This document shows, piece after piece, positions 34,100 to 45,124 of a DNA stretch of 64,000 nt; the stretch's first letter is position 1, and each line of letters starts with the position of its first letter. Origin of the DNA: Brachionus manjavacas (lineage: Eukaryota > Rotifera > Eurotatoria > Ploima > Brachionidae); assembly GCA_019054805.1 (NCBI GenBank), contig JAHQIY010000008.1, positions 4,077,501 through 4,141,500 on the forward strand, read 5' to 3'. The notes under the pieces are model-generated. The model had not been told where the DNA came from, made no database searches, and saw only the letters and a list, made by a program, of their open reading frames with translations. Position numbers and translations under genes: made by a program.

Positions 34100-35932
34100 T
34101 TCTAGATCCAAAAGAATGTAAAAGAATCTCAAAAATGTTTGTTTATCTTTATTAAATATTTTACTTAAATTGAATTAATTGAAGCGCCAAATACTTTCAG
34201 GAAATTGCGCTCAAATTGAATACAAACGGAAAATTTTCGAATTGTTCAATTTATATGTGTCACTTAATTCTAATTTATAAATATTTAATAGCAAAATTTA
34301 TGTCTGCCAAAATTGTATTCAAAGATCAAAAACTTAAAATAATAAATAATTAAAAATTAATTAATAACAAATAATAAAATCAAAAAAAAATCATTCTTTG
34401 AGTAAGGCTAAATTACATCAAAACATCAATAGATATATTCTTTATGAGTAGAAATTTATTTAATTTGTCAGATAGTAGAAATTTTCATATAATAAACAAT
34501 TTATCCAAAAATTTGATATTCAAAAATTCTCATACTGGGTCCTACAATTTTAATCTAAATTAATAAACTCAATTTTTTTTATTTTTGCAGTGTGCTTAAA
34601 AGCCAAGGTGAATACAAGGTAGTCAATTAAGTTTTTGATATTAAAGATGATCTTATTATATTAGAACGATTCCATTTTCGTTAGTTGAACAACAAATATT
34701 TATCAAATCAATAAAATTTAGAACTAATTGGAAATATTTTTTTGTTTAAGTCTAAAAAGTGATCTTTTATTTTGAAAAATTTAAAAAAAAAAAATCAAAT
34801 TGAAATAAATTTTTTAATAAGAGTAGGAAATTAATTTTTTCATAAATTCATTTAGATTTTTTTGAAGGCAAATCTTACCAAAACTTATTGATATTTATAT
34901 TATTATGAATAAAAGAATTTCTGTGAAAATATTTTGTTAATCAATTAAACTTGTATTCCTTAGCCCCTTTTCAAAAGTAAATAATGTAAAACTTGCAAAA
35001 ATATTCCGATTATTTTGCATTATTAAATATTAAATTTAATAAGTTTCCAGATTCAAAGAATAAGCTTATTCTTCACTAGTGAACGTGAATTGATGCTGAA
35101 AAGTTCACTTAAGATCATTCAAATTGCTAATTTTTGATAATGATTTATTCGATGTAATATCAGGAATTGAATATGAGTCAAGTAAGCAAAAGATGCGCTT
35201 CATTTAATATTTTTTTAGATAAATACTTTCAGCAATACCAAATTGTCTAAGACGCTTTTAATTTTCAAGAATAATCATCAAGCTAATGTTTATATCTCAA
35301 GAGACCGGTTAACACTTAAAAAATTAATATTTAAGAATTAAAATATCAAAATGTATAAAAATTAGATCAAGTTTTTGATTAAAAAGTTGTTTCAAAAATT
35401 TGACAAAAAGCTATTCAAATTTTGCCACAATGTCTAAAAAAAATTAAATAAATGTTATTGAAAATTGAAAGCTTGAATGTGAAAAACTTAAACATTGATC
35501 TTTTAATAATGAGTAGAGCGATATTGACACAGAAGTGCCTAGTAATAAAGAAAAAGAATCAGCCATAATCTCAAACGATTTAAAGATCATAATTTTATCA
35601 TTTAACGGTCAAAAGATATTCTAAAAACCGTATTTAATTCAGCTTCGCAATTTAATTGCTGAGTTTTTGCAGAGCCTTATCTAAAATTTAGCATGTTTTT
35701 GCATTATTTAGCATTTTGCAGAGAGATTTAATCAAAAAGTATTCAAAATTTATAAAAAAAATACTTTTTGATCTGTTTTTTTGTATCCTAAACTTCAATT
35801 TCTGTCCTCTTAGCTAATTTAACATTTAGGTGGGTTAATAAATATTGTTATTTCAATAAAAATTGTATTTTATTTTGAAACTACAAAAGAATATCTAATC
35901 AAAAGAAAAAAAAAAAATTAGTATAATTTGTA
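34100..35932. other. AT-rich noncoding DNA
   Basis: This is the presumptive 5' flank of the CIBAR gene and then anonymous AT-rich sequence. No ORF, RNA gene or clear repeat is seen. Confidence 0.4.
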
Positions 35933-36881
35933 ATGATAACTGATGAATCTGACCGAATACCAGTAACTAATCCTCAGATAAGAATTGAGCATGGGGCTTC
36001 TAGGCTTGCTAAAAAGGCTAGACAAATAGATGAAGTAGAGACTTCTCCATCAAATAGTAATGCGGAATCATGGATTCTGCTGCGCTCAAAGTTCTTTGAC
36101 GTTGAACTCGAAAATCAAGTCCTAAAAAGGGTAGTTAGAGAACTAACCGATACAATTAAGGACTTATCTGACAGGATTTCTACACTAGAAAAAAAATCTG
36201 TACATGTGAAAGCAGTAGTTCAGCTGGCAAATTTCAAAATTCATCTGGTTGGCCGGCACTTTCGTTCACCAGTATAGTCAATGGAAAAAAAAATTGCAAA
36301 CAAGTCAATGTTTTATTAGCAACTATTGCTAAAGAGCAGAAAGACATAATAAGAAAGAAAACAATGTATCATTCACTTGTTTAGCTGAATCGAATACTGG
36401 TATTGAAGCAGAAAAAAGCGCTGAAAAGGAAAAAGTAACTAAATTGATTGAGAATTTGGGATTAGAGTAAGCTGATGTCAAGAGCCACAAAAGACTTAAG
36501 AAAAGAAGATAAATGCTTAAGAGAAGAGGCTTAAAAGAAGAATGCAAACATACAATGAGATGGTACTGTAATAGAAGGGAGGCTTAAATACGTACTAGTG
36601 ATGGAAAAAAGTGCTACTATGCCGTTAGAGGCGACGTTGTGCGATTGTTTGAGCCTAGAACTCACTAATTTAGCCTCGACTTCTTTAAATAGCATAAAAG
36701 CCTCAACCTTTGTTGAAACATTTGATAACTGCGATGAAAAGTGAAATGATGTGTCTACTTGAACAAAGTGGACTTAATCTATTGAACGCTTTGAGCAGTT
36801 CGAATGATTCCTATATTGTTGGGGCATGTGAAAGAGCATCAGACGAACAAAAATCTGATGCACCTTTTGAAAAGGACTATA

Positions 36882-37991
36882 TTAAAATAGCATTAATCAA
36901 AATAGCATAAAAAAAAGCACACCGTTTTTCTTATCAAAATGGCATAAAAAAATTTTTTTGTAATCAAAAAAGCATAAACAAAATTTTAAAAATTGTACAA
37001 AAATTTTTTGATAAATATAATTTTATTTCTGATAAATACAAGATAGATACACGATAAATGAAAGTAAATTTGATAAACTAAAACAAAAAATAAAAGAAAT
37101 TTGTCAATTTTTAACAATAAAGAGATAGATTTTATGAATTCAATATGAATCAAATCCAAATTTCTTGCATTTTTTGTATACTTTCTTTCCCGATCATAAT
37201 CGACGATGATGTTCTTTATACGTTTGTCCATGCGAACGTACTTGTTTAAGCGTGATAATTTCTCACCAGTTCTGATTTTGATGTACTTATTTTAATTATG
37301 TAAATGCTCTTGTCTTAAACTATTCACCAGAGAATAAACTATCGGGTGTTTTTGAGAGTTTTACCAAAATTGTTATGAGGTATTTTGTGATTTATCCATT
37401 AATAAACAGACCAATAATTTCGATTAAATAAAAGGTCTTTCCTTAAAAATTTTTTCTTGTAAACCAAAGTAAAAATCCAAAGAAATTTGATTTATATCAA
37501 ATTTTCAACCTCTTTTCTTAATAATTCAAAGATCTTAACCCTTTGACGCTTTTTTTGACGGAAATTCCATATTAATAACGAGAATGAGCTAATTGTGGAG
37601 CATCTTTTTGAGACAACAGCACTATCCCTTCAGTGTCGCTTTTTTTCAACTTCTAAATCAACGCTTGTTTCAATGCTTAGAGCTTCAAACTCTTCTAATT
37701 TCATATCAGAAAAATCCAAAATTGTTTTTTAATATAATAGAACGTGTTCGTACTGAAGAAGAATTAAGTTGAAATAATATTTAGTTTCGTTTTGTGCATG
37801 TAAAAATCACAAAAAAAATTCATCAAAATAGCATAAAAGATGTACTATTTGGATTAATGCTATTTTAATTAATTTTTTTCATGTGCTTTAATGAATTCTG
37901 AATTTTTAATTAATGCTATTATAAACTCTGCTATTTTTATTACTTTTTTATGCCATTCTGAATGATGCTATTTTAATTAATGCTATTTAAA
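36882..37991 (-). mobile_element. DNA transposon remnant inserted in the LINE, TATA target duplication
   Basis: The ends, TTAAAATAGCATTAATCAAAA and in reverse TTTAAATAGCATTAATTAAAA, are bordered by TATA at 36878-36881 and 37992-37995. The LINE reading resumes directly across. Subterminal regions repeat the word AAAATAGCAT about ten times. The minus strand of the interior has coding-like segments: LEEFEALSIETSVDLEVEKK, FRQKKRQRVKIFELLRKEVE and MDKRIKNIIVDYDRERKYTK (ORF 37231-36986). I cannot place this transposase in a superfamily. Confidence 0.75.
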
Positions 37992-38584
37992 TATAGATCC
38001 CTTATGAAATGGAGGAACTACGATGTTTTAATGCAAATAAAACTTCAATATGTAATAAATGGGATGAGTTTAATACGTTGTTGGTGAGCTTAAGGCTTCC
38101 TCTTTTAGTAGCGCTTACGGAGATATGGTTTAATGAAAAATCAATAAGTCAGTTTTCGAATTACACATTTATTCGTCGTTAAAGAAATTATCCTGACTTG
38201 CAAACAGAGGGTGGCGTTGCTATTTATGTCAGAGATGATGGCATGTCTTATGAAGTTAGTTGCCTTTCAAATAAATCAGAACAAATTGCTGTTAGGTTTA
38301 TTCAGGTAAATCTAAAATACTCGTATGTTGCGTATATTGCCCATCAAAAAGACAAGATCGTAGCATTGATGAAAAAACACTCGATATCAATAATTCAATC
38401 AAGATCAAAATGTTCTCAAATTTACAATTGTTTGGCGATCTAAATTATCCTGCAATAAAATGGAAAGTTGAAGGTGGAACTTTGGTGGGTCGTGGATGCA
38501 AGGCAAGTGAAAAATTTCTAGAAACACCAAATGTTTGTATTTGAACCACTTTTTAGCGATAATGTTCTCGATCTTGTAATTGCT

Positions 38585-38625
38585 GATGATCAAGATATTA
38601 TTTACTAAATAATATCTTGATCATC
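38585..38625. repeat. Perfect palindrome (20-bp arms, 1-nt centre) at the LINE deletion point
   Basis: GATGATCAAGATATTATTTA is followed by C and then its exact reverse complement. The left arm is part of the endonuclease coding sequence (ADDQDIIY); immediately after the right arm the LINE sequence has lost its RT. Confidence 0.95.
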
Positions 38626-39356
38626 AAAAAAGTTTTTTGTTCATTTAAAGCAGATTATATGATTGATATGGAGCCAGAGTTCCCATAGAGAGCCGAAGTG
38701 GACTGTTTATTAAATCCGGAGATCAAAGACGAGCTAAGAAATTAGTTCCACAAATTAAAAATTTGAATTATGAGTCAAGGCTAGCTAATCCGGGATTAGA
38801 AACTCTAAAAGAAAGGCGACAGCGTGGAGATTTGTTACAATTTTATAAAATTCAAAACAAATTCAAACAAGTCAATTGGTATTATGATGCAGAGTTAAGT
38901 GCTTCAGTGAATAATGATGGTCCAAGTGTAGGTATAAGAAGAGCTAAATATCAAATTCGCTCGCAGCTAACATATTGTGAAGGCATCGAAACTTCCTATC
39001 TAACAGAATAGTTAATAAATGGAATGCGTTATCAGCGTCGGTTGCAAAAGCATGTTCGATCAACCAGTTCAAAAAAAGACTAGACAATGTCGTTAGACAC
39101 AGAAAAAAACAAGAAAAAAGTGAAAAGTCAATGGTCTTTATATTTAAAAATAAAGAAGCATTATTATGTGAAAAAGAGTCATCTTATTGTGTTACGGTAG
39201 CATCCAATTAAAATGATTAGCCAAATCAAATAAGTCGGTAGAAATAAACTAAAAGAATTAAAAGTCTACCATAGCAGGACTACGTTAGTCGTTCTGCTTT
39301 GTTAATTTAGTTAAACTAATTTGACCAAAGAATATAAACTATTATTATTATTATGA

Positions 39357-40079
39357 AAAGAAAAAGGATTTGATCCTTTTAAAAACTTTTCAAAATTAAA
39401 AGAATTGTTCAATTTCATAATTTTTTAATTTGATTTTTTTTTCAATCTTTAATTCTTTGATACGAATTTGAACTCATAGTCTTAGTTTTAACATCTTTAT
39501 TTTAACTCAAAAAATTTTTTCACAAATAATAAAAAATCTGATATTTTTTCCTACAAGTTAAACTAGCTCTTTGCAATATGCTGCATTATTAAGCAAATTG
39601 AGGAAAAAATCCGGATATTTATCAGAAATTAAATTTTAGTATGTGGGTTAATTTTGCAGATAATTAGCATACTTTGTCTGTTAATGCAACTATTTATGTT
39701 GCATGATTTTTTTTGAATTTCTATAAAAAAATTAAAAATTATCACTTTGTTCAGTTCCTTAATATTGACTTAATAAAGACATAATAACAAATACATAATT
39801 TAAGAAATTGCAAAATTAAAAAAAAAAATCAGATAAATATTTCCAATTCCTTTGAAAAATTTCCTTACTATTTTAACATTTTGTTTTTAAAACAGATCTA
39901 ATTCAAAGCTCAACAAATAAATTTAAATAATCAAAATAATTATTAAGAATAAAACTTGATTTTCAGTTGAATTTTTTGATCCATCTAAAACCCTGGCTGC
40001 AAAAAAATAAAAAAAAAATAAATAGAATTTTAATAAAAATGGCAGACAATGAAAATCTAAATTAATTTAATTTTTTTTC
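39357..40079. other. AT-rich noncoding DNA
   Basis: Nothing recognised between the LINE tail and the last exon of the ZDHHC gene, which ends here on the minus strand. No strong AATAAA is seen just past the stop. Confidence 0.4.
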
Positions 40080-43000
40080 TTATTCAAGATTTTCTTTATT
40101 TTTCTTGGATTTTGTATTTGTTAATGGTAAAATTGGTGGTAGTCGAACTATATTTGATGTCATTCTTCTATCTTGTTCATCATTACTGGCATTCTTTTTG
40201 AAATTTCGTGAAGATATCGGTGCTGTTGAAAAGGAATCCCGAGAAGTTTCGATTTCGCTCTGAACTAAAAAGTATTTGTTGTTAATTTCACTATTGGAAC
40301 ATGGCAGTGCAGAGCTTTGGTTTATATTTCGATGATCAAACAATCGATTGTTTCGAGTCTGATCCCTAAAATCTTCACATGATTCAGAATTTCTTCGTTC
40401 TTTATAGTATTCCCTGTCAATTTTCAAATCATAATTCATTTCGGCCAAATTTGCGTTTTGATGAAAATTAGATGTGGGTAAATTACGAAAATTTTCCTCT
40501 AGTCTTATGGCATCAGGTTCATTGGTTTCGAAGTTTGATTCGTATGAATTATTTTTTCTAATATCCTCCACTTGTGATTTTTTTCCATTTTTTTTCAATT
40601 CTTGTTTTTTATCACTTTCTTCTTTTAATTTAATTGTATGATCATAAGTACTCATTTTGTTAGCCGCTAATAAAAATATTTTTTAAAATGATTATTAATA
40701 AAATTAAAAAAATTCTTAGAAATATAAATAAGACTCTTTTTAAAAATAAAAAACATTTGTAATGTCTTTATTTTTAAAAACATTAAAAAATAAAAAATAA
40801 AGTGATTTATAAAGCTAGGTGATGGCTACTTTCAATTAATGATTTTTTTAGATATTTTTTAAATAGAGCATTTTGGTTGAAAATCTTAAAATCAAACAAA
40901 ATTCAAATATTAAGGGTTTATTTAATTTTGTGCTGAGCGATGTTTCAGGTATTTTTTATTTTCAAATAAAAAAATAATTTTAAGTGAATATTAATGATGC
41001 TTATTAATTTTTTTTTCTTTTTTTTTTTTTAAATGAAAAAGAAAACTATTGAAAACGTTGTATATGTAACTAGATTTCAATGCATCCAGCTACCATAGAT
41101 GTCTTCCTTGTAAGACATCTCCGCAAGCATGCTTGCCGTAGCTTATTTTTATTATAATTATTATTATTATTATTTATAGATTTTTGGCGAACCAAATTAG
41201 CTAACCACAAAAACCAAGCGAAACCAACATCACTAGTGAATATTGCTAACTCTTTTTTAATTTTTTAAATTAAATTCAATCGTTGAAAATGCTTATAAAT
41301 ATACAAACCTTTCATTTCTTATTTAAATATTACTATTATCATCTTTTTGACTTTCTAAAAGGTTCGAATTATATTAATTAATTTTACTATTAAACAAAAA
41401 TTTCATTTTTTTTATAATTTCAGGTTATACTAATTTTGGAAAATTAGCTTGCTTTTAAAAGAGTTGAGCCAATTTTGATATTTCAATTTTGTCTTAATAA
41501 AAACTACTAATAAATAAATTTTTTAATAAAAGAAGATATAAGAATTTTGATATTTATATCAAAAAAATTATTTTTATGACATTTTTCATGAAAATTGATC
41601 ATTTTACAAGTGGATACTTACTGATTAGTTTTTTTGCAAATAAAAATTAAAATCGTTCTATTTCACCCAAAAGTTTAGTTTGCATGAAAATGCTTACACT
41701 ATTCACTTTAAATTATTTTTTTTATTTGAAGCTAAAAAAAATACTTGAAACATCGTACTTTTTCAATGTTATTTCAACTGTATATATATTTTGTAGCAAA
41801 AAAATCAAGCTTTATCTTTATGTATTTTTCCCAAACAGAGTAGTTACGCATTGGAATAAGTTGCCAGAAAATGTGGTGAAATCTAAGTCAACCGCTAATT
41901 TTAAAATGGCTTTAGATGAATTCAATGGAATCGGCTGCTACAGCTCTCAAGGCCAATCGGCGATGATGGGCTCAGACTCTCTACATGTTAGGTGTCGCAA
42001 CAAGAACTAGTGCTACTACTACTACTAGCTTTTTATTGTTCTTGAAAATTTTATTAGCATTTTGATATACGATTCTGAACAAAATCGTTAAAAAAATACA
42101 AACAAAAGTAATTAATTTACTTCGATATTTAAAAGTTTTATTTGTGCAACAAGTATTTTTTCTGAAAGCTAAAAAGTACCCTTTAAATTTTAAATTAGTG
42201 AATTTTGGTAGATACTTCCAGTAGATTCAGATCTGTCAATTGAAAAAAGCAAGATTTTAATTTTAAAATTTTTAAAAAATGGTTTGAAAGTTGTAAAAAT
42301 TTAGATATTACTAAAATTAAGTGTTGATTATTGTTAAAAATCTTAAAAATTATAAATTTTTATTTATTTTATGCTTAAAAAAAAATTTAGATAAAAGAGA
42401 AAGAATTAAATTTGTTCCATTAATTTTTAGATTTAGGGAAATATATTTAGCTTTGAATAATTTTAAAAAGGCATTAAAAAAATTGATATAAATTTTTATC
42501 TTTATTTAGTTTCGAACATGCTATAAATCATTTAATACAAGGTCTTGACCCCAAAGAATACAAACTATCTTAGACTCTCTTTATGTATTAAAGAGAGCTT
42601 TTCTTCTAAAATAATAAAATTTTTTATTTCTTGTAATTAAAAAAGTTAACATGTTTTTTAATTTATTATCATTCATAATTTAGATTTTGTATTCGGTAGA
42701 AAAACAGTCAGATCATTAAAAAAATTTTGATTTTTTCTAAGCTTTGGCAGTAAGAATTTATATTTTTTTGTTTAACTTGGTGTAAAAGTTAATTTTCTAA
42801 AAGATACCAATTTCTGACCTTATATTTTTTCAGATAAAAAAATTATAAGATAACTGTATAAGATTTTTGTCGTTTTGTTTTTTCCTTTGAATTATGCTCA
42901 TTTATGGATTATATCCTTTTTATTTATTTTTCTTTTACCAAATTAGTTTATTTTTTTAATCTTAAAATTTACTTCCTCTAAAAAAAAGGGGTCTAGTGAA

Positions 43001-45124
43001 ATATGTGAACTAATGTTAACGAAAAAATGTGACCATGAGTGTCAAGTCCAAATGCGAACACTTTGTTCACATAAACTCTGGTCACATACAGTTTCTTGTT
43101 CATCTTGTTTCTAAGTCACAAGTCTTAAGTCAAGTCAAGTCAATGACTTAAAATTTTTTTTTTAGTCAAGTCATATTTTTGGCTTAAATTTTTGTGACTT
43201 AGACTTACAACTGTGACTTATAGACAAGTCTGGTCGCATATTTGGTGACTGAAAGCTGGTCACATAAAAAAATGTTCACCTAATTTATAAAAAATAAAAT
43301 TTAAATAACTTAAAAAAGATAATTATTAAAAAACACTTTTTTCTAATTACAATTTAGATTGCATCATTCTATTCAAAGTTCAAAAAAAAAAATTTTAGTT
43401 AAAAAATTAAAAAATGGAAGAATACATTGATTTAAAAATTTTCAGTCAAGTAGATTTTCAGTCTCTAAAATTGGTTTGGTTCGTGCTAGTCATGAATGTG
43501 GAAATAAAAGGTGCAACAAGCATCTTCAACAAATGGAATTGAAATTGAGAAAAAGAAATAAAGATGTTACTAACACTATAATAACTTGGCGATTCTCTGA
43601 ATGTGGATGCTAAAAATCAGTTTTTGAAGATTCTTTTTTTTAGCTTTTTAAAAAACCTCTTAGAATTTTTTGGGAGTTTTTAAGTGTTGGGTAGCTCACT
43701 TAGTTTAAGTGAAAATGTAATTACAATTGATCAGGAATTAAGTGTGTTAAATCTAAACGCAGGAGTAAAAACTATTCATAATCTTGAAAAAGCAATGACT
43801 GAAATCACTAGTTCTCAAGAAACTTTGAATGTAGTAAAAATAGAACTCAGCTAACATGCAAACCCTATACCGTGTGATTTATGTGGAGAATTAATGAAAA
43901 AAACCAAGGGTGTAAAGTTGCATATGGCAAATAATCAAAAAAACAAAAAAAAAATGACATCGGAATTTATGTAATTTTTTTTCATTTGAATTTAAAATTA
44001 AACTTGTCTAAAATTAATGTTCACAAAAAATAAAAACTGGTCACGAAAATTTTTTTTATTTTTTGATTTATCTATTTTGGACACCAAATATGTGAACAGA
44101 GATTATGTGAACAAAATGTTCATATTTGGACTTGATACTTGATCCTCATGATGGCATTTTTTCGTGAACAATTGTTCACTAGACCCAAGGAAAGTAATTT
44201 AAAATTAATAATAAAATAATAAAAAGCTTAGAATACCTAAAAATACATGATATCCAATTAAATAGCCGATTAAAGCGGATGCAATCAATGCTAAAATTGT
44301 AGTAATTGCCACAAATGCTCGCCATCCTGCTATATGTACTGGGGCGAAAATCGGCAAGAACTTGTCTTCGTCGTTAATTATTTTTGAATCACCAGTGTTG
44401 TTAAAATTGTCTTTAAAAAAAACATTTTAAATATATTTCTAAATTTTTCTTAAAAAAATTCTAATTACAATATTTTTTGGTCAAAAAATTTTGATTATCA
44501 ATAAACGACATTATGAATTCAATAGTACCTAGTAAAAAAATACACAATGAGGCAATAAATGCACTGACTATAGTGAAAATAAAAATTCTTGAGAAAAAAA
44601 ATTAATTTAAAAAAATTTTAATTATTCTTTTTTCGTTTACTTGTAATTGCGACCACCTATACAATTGTTGAGATAAATGCAGTGATGATCAAAGTCTGTG
44701 ATACATTTGTTGCACTTTCTACAGTGTTTGGCTTTAATTGATCTAAAATTTTAGAAGATAATTTTACAATTTAAAGAATATTTTCAACTTAGTCTTACAC
44801 TGCTATAAGACAAATTCTACAAAATTGATTTTCAATCACGTGTTTGTGTTTTTTGCGGTCAAAAACCGGTTCAGGCGAAATTTTCCGCTTGGTAAGGGCT
44901 TCTTCGCCTGGATTTGTTGCCATGCACCAAATATTGAATGCGGTGTGTATAAGGAAGATTATTGCTAAAACAATTGCAATTGAATATGACCATGGATCAG
45001 ACAGTGAAATACAGAAGCACGAGAAAACGGAAATAGCAAAATAAATCATTATCATCCAGGCAATAATTTGAGCTTTGTCTGGAGGCCATGAAAACCCGTT
45101 TACTCGTTTCTTGTCTTCACTCAT
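40080..45124 (-). CDS. ZDHHC1/11-like: ZDHHC1/11-type palmitoyltransferase, 5 exons
   Basis: Minus-strand exons 45124-44799, 44742-44641, 44587-44469, 44410-44237 and 40666-40080 join in phase (435 residues). DHHC enzymes S-acylate cytosolic cysteines of membrane-associated proteins via an autoacylated Cys. Seen: [15 protein letters not shown] at the N terminus, TM1 ~20-42, TM2 ~46-68, Cys-rich domain ~102-142 with [12 protein letters not shown] and DHHC at 127-130 (catalytic C130), TM3 ~144-166, TM4 ~214-240, then NKMSTYD. The motif order NG.SWPP, KHKHVIE, KHC..CNKC and STYD is that of the ZDHHC1/11 branch. The 190-residue cytosolic tail is hydrophilic, Asn/Glu/Arg-rich and not conserved. 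DHHC is followed by IYLNN rather than the common PW or KW. Three introns are 53-58 bp; the fourth is 3570 bp and filled with transposons. The last exon is attached by phase and by the fit of [14 protein letters not shown] to the family. Confidence 0.92.
41090..41180 (+). mobile_element. LINE 3' terminus with ATT tail, in ZDHHC intron 4
   Basis: CTTGTAAGACATCTCCGCAA and AGCATGCTTGCCGTAGCTTA precede a TTATTATTA tail at about 41155-41177. A similar order (CTTCGCAAGTCTAGCTTGCT then TTATTATT) ends the fragment at 4390-4450, so they are the same family. Confidence 0.6.
41830..42031 (+). mobile_element. LINE ORF2 C-terminal fragment with CTA tail, in ZDHHC intron 4
   Basis: [20 protein letters not shown] followed by [14 protein letters not shown] is the very C terminus of CR1/Rex-type ORF2. 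The stop is at 42010 and a short CTACTACTA tail follows. It is truncated to about 180 bases. Confidence 0.85.
42989..44186. mobile_element. 1.2-kb DNA transposon with ~100-bp inverted ends, possibly Merlin/IS1016-like
   Basis: Starting GGGTCTAGTGAA at 42989 and, in reverse, at 44186, the ends stay alignable for about 100 bp (GAAAAAATG, CAAGTCCAAAT, TTTGTTCACATAA, CTCTG.TCACATA). The interior has a plus-strand broken frame at about 43480-43650 ([32 protein letters not shown]) whose C-rich then SFF pattern resembles the N terminus of IS1016/ISXO2-type transposases, and a [18 protein letters not shown] finger-like motif at about 43875. The superfamily call is tentative. I see no secure target duplication. 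Confidence 0.7.
43089..43232. mobile_element. hAT-type MITE nested in the 1.2-kb DNA transposon
   Basis: It starts CAG and ends CTG. Right end in reverse is CAGACTTGTCTATAAGTCAC; the left end is a diverged version with an internal insertion (CATCTTGTTTCTAAGTCAC). Flanks are GTCACATA (43081-43088) and GTCGCATA (43233-43240), 7 of 8 identical. It is the same family as 26085-26190. Confidence 0.8.

Larger units (their letters stand above)
35933..39356 (+). mobile_element. CR1-like LINE, RT deleted and split by a DNA transposon
   Basis: ORF1 starts at ATG 35933 and is open to 36277 with a coiled coil (LENQVLKRVVRELTDTIKDL), then continues in shifted frames (VNVLLATIAKEQKDII, SDGKKCYYAVRGDVVRLF). 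After the transposon at 36882-37991 the endonuclease begins (CFNANKTSICNKWDEFNTLL, LPLLVALTEIWFNEKS, GGVAIYVRDDG at 38211-38243, then FGDLNYPAIKW near 38436 and NVLDLVIADDQDIIY near 38565). The entire RT is absent; the sequence passes through a palindrome at 38585-38625 to the ORF2 C terminus (LANPGLETLKERRQRGDLLQ, then IVNKWNALS...NQFKKRLDN, about 38775-39090). The 3' end is an ATT tail at 39340-39356. Confidence 0.87.

Noticed and set aside
44844-45044. Plus-strand ORF opposite the ZDHHC first exon
   Set aside because: Shadow of the conserved minus-strand exon.
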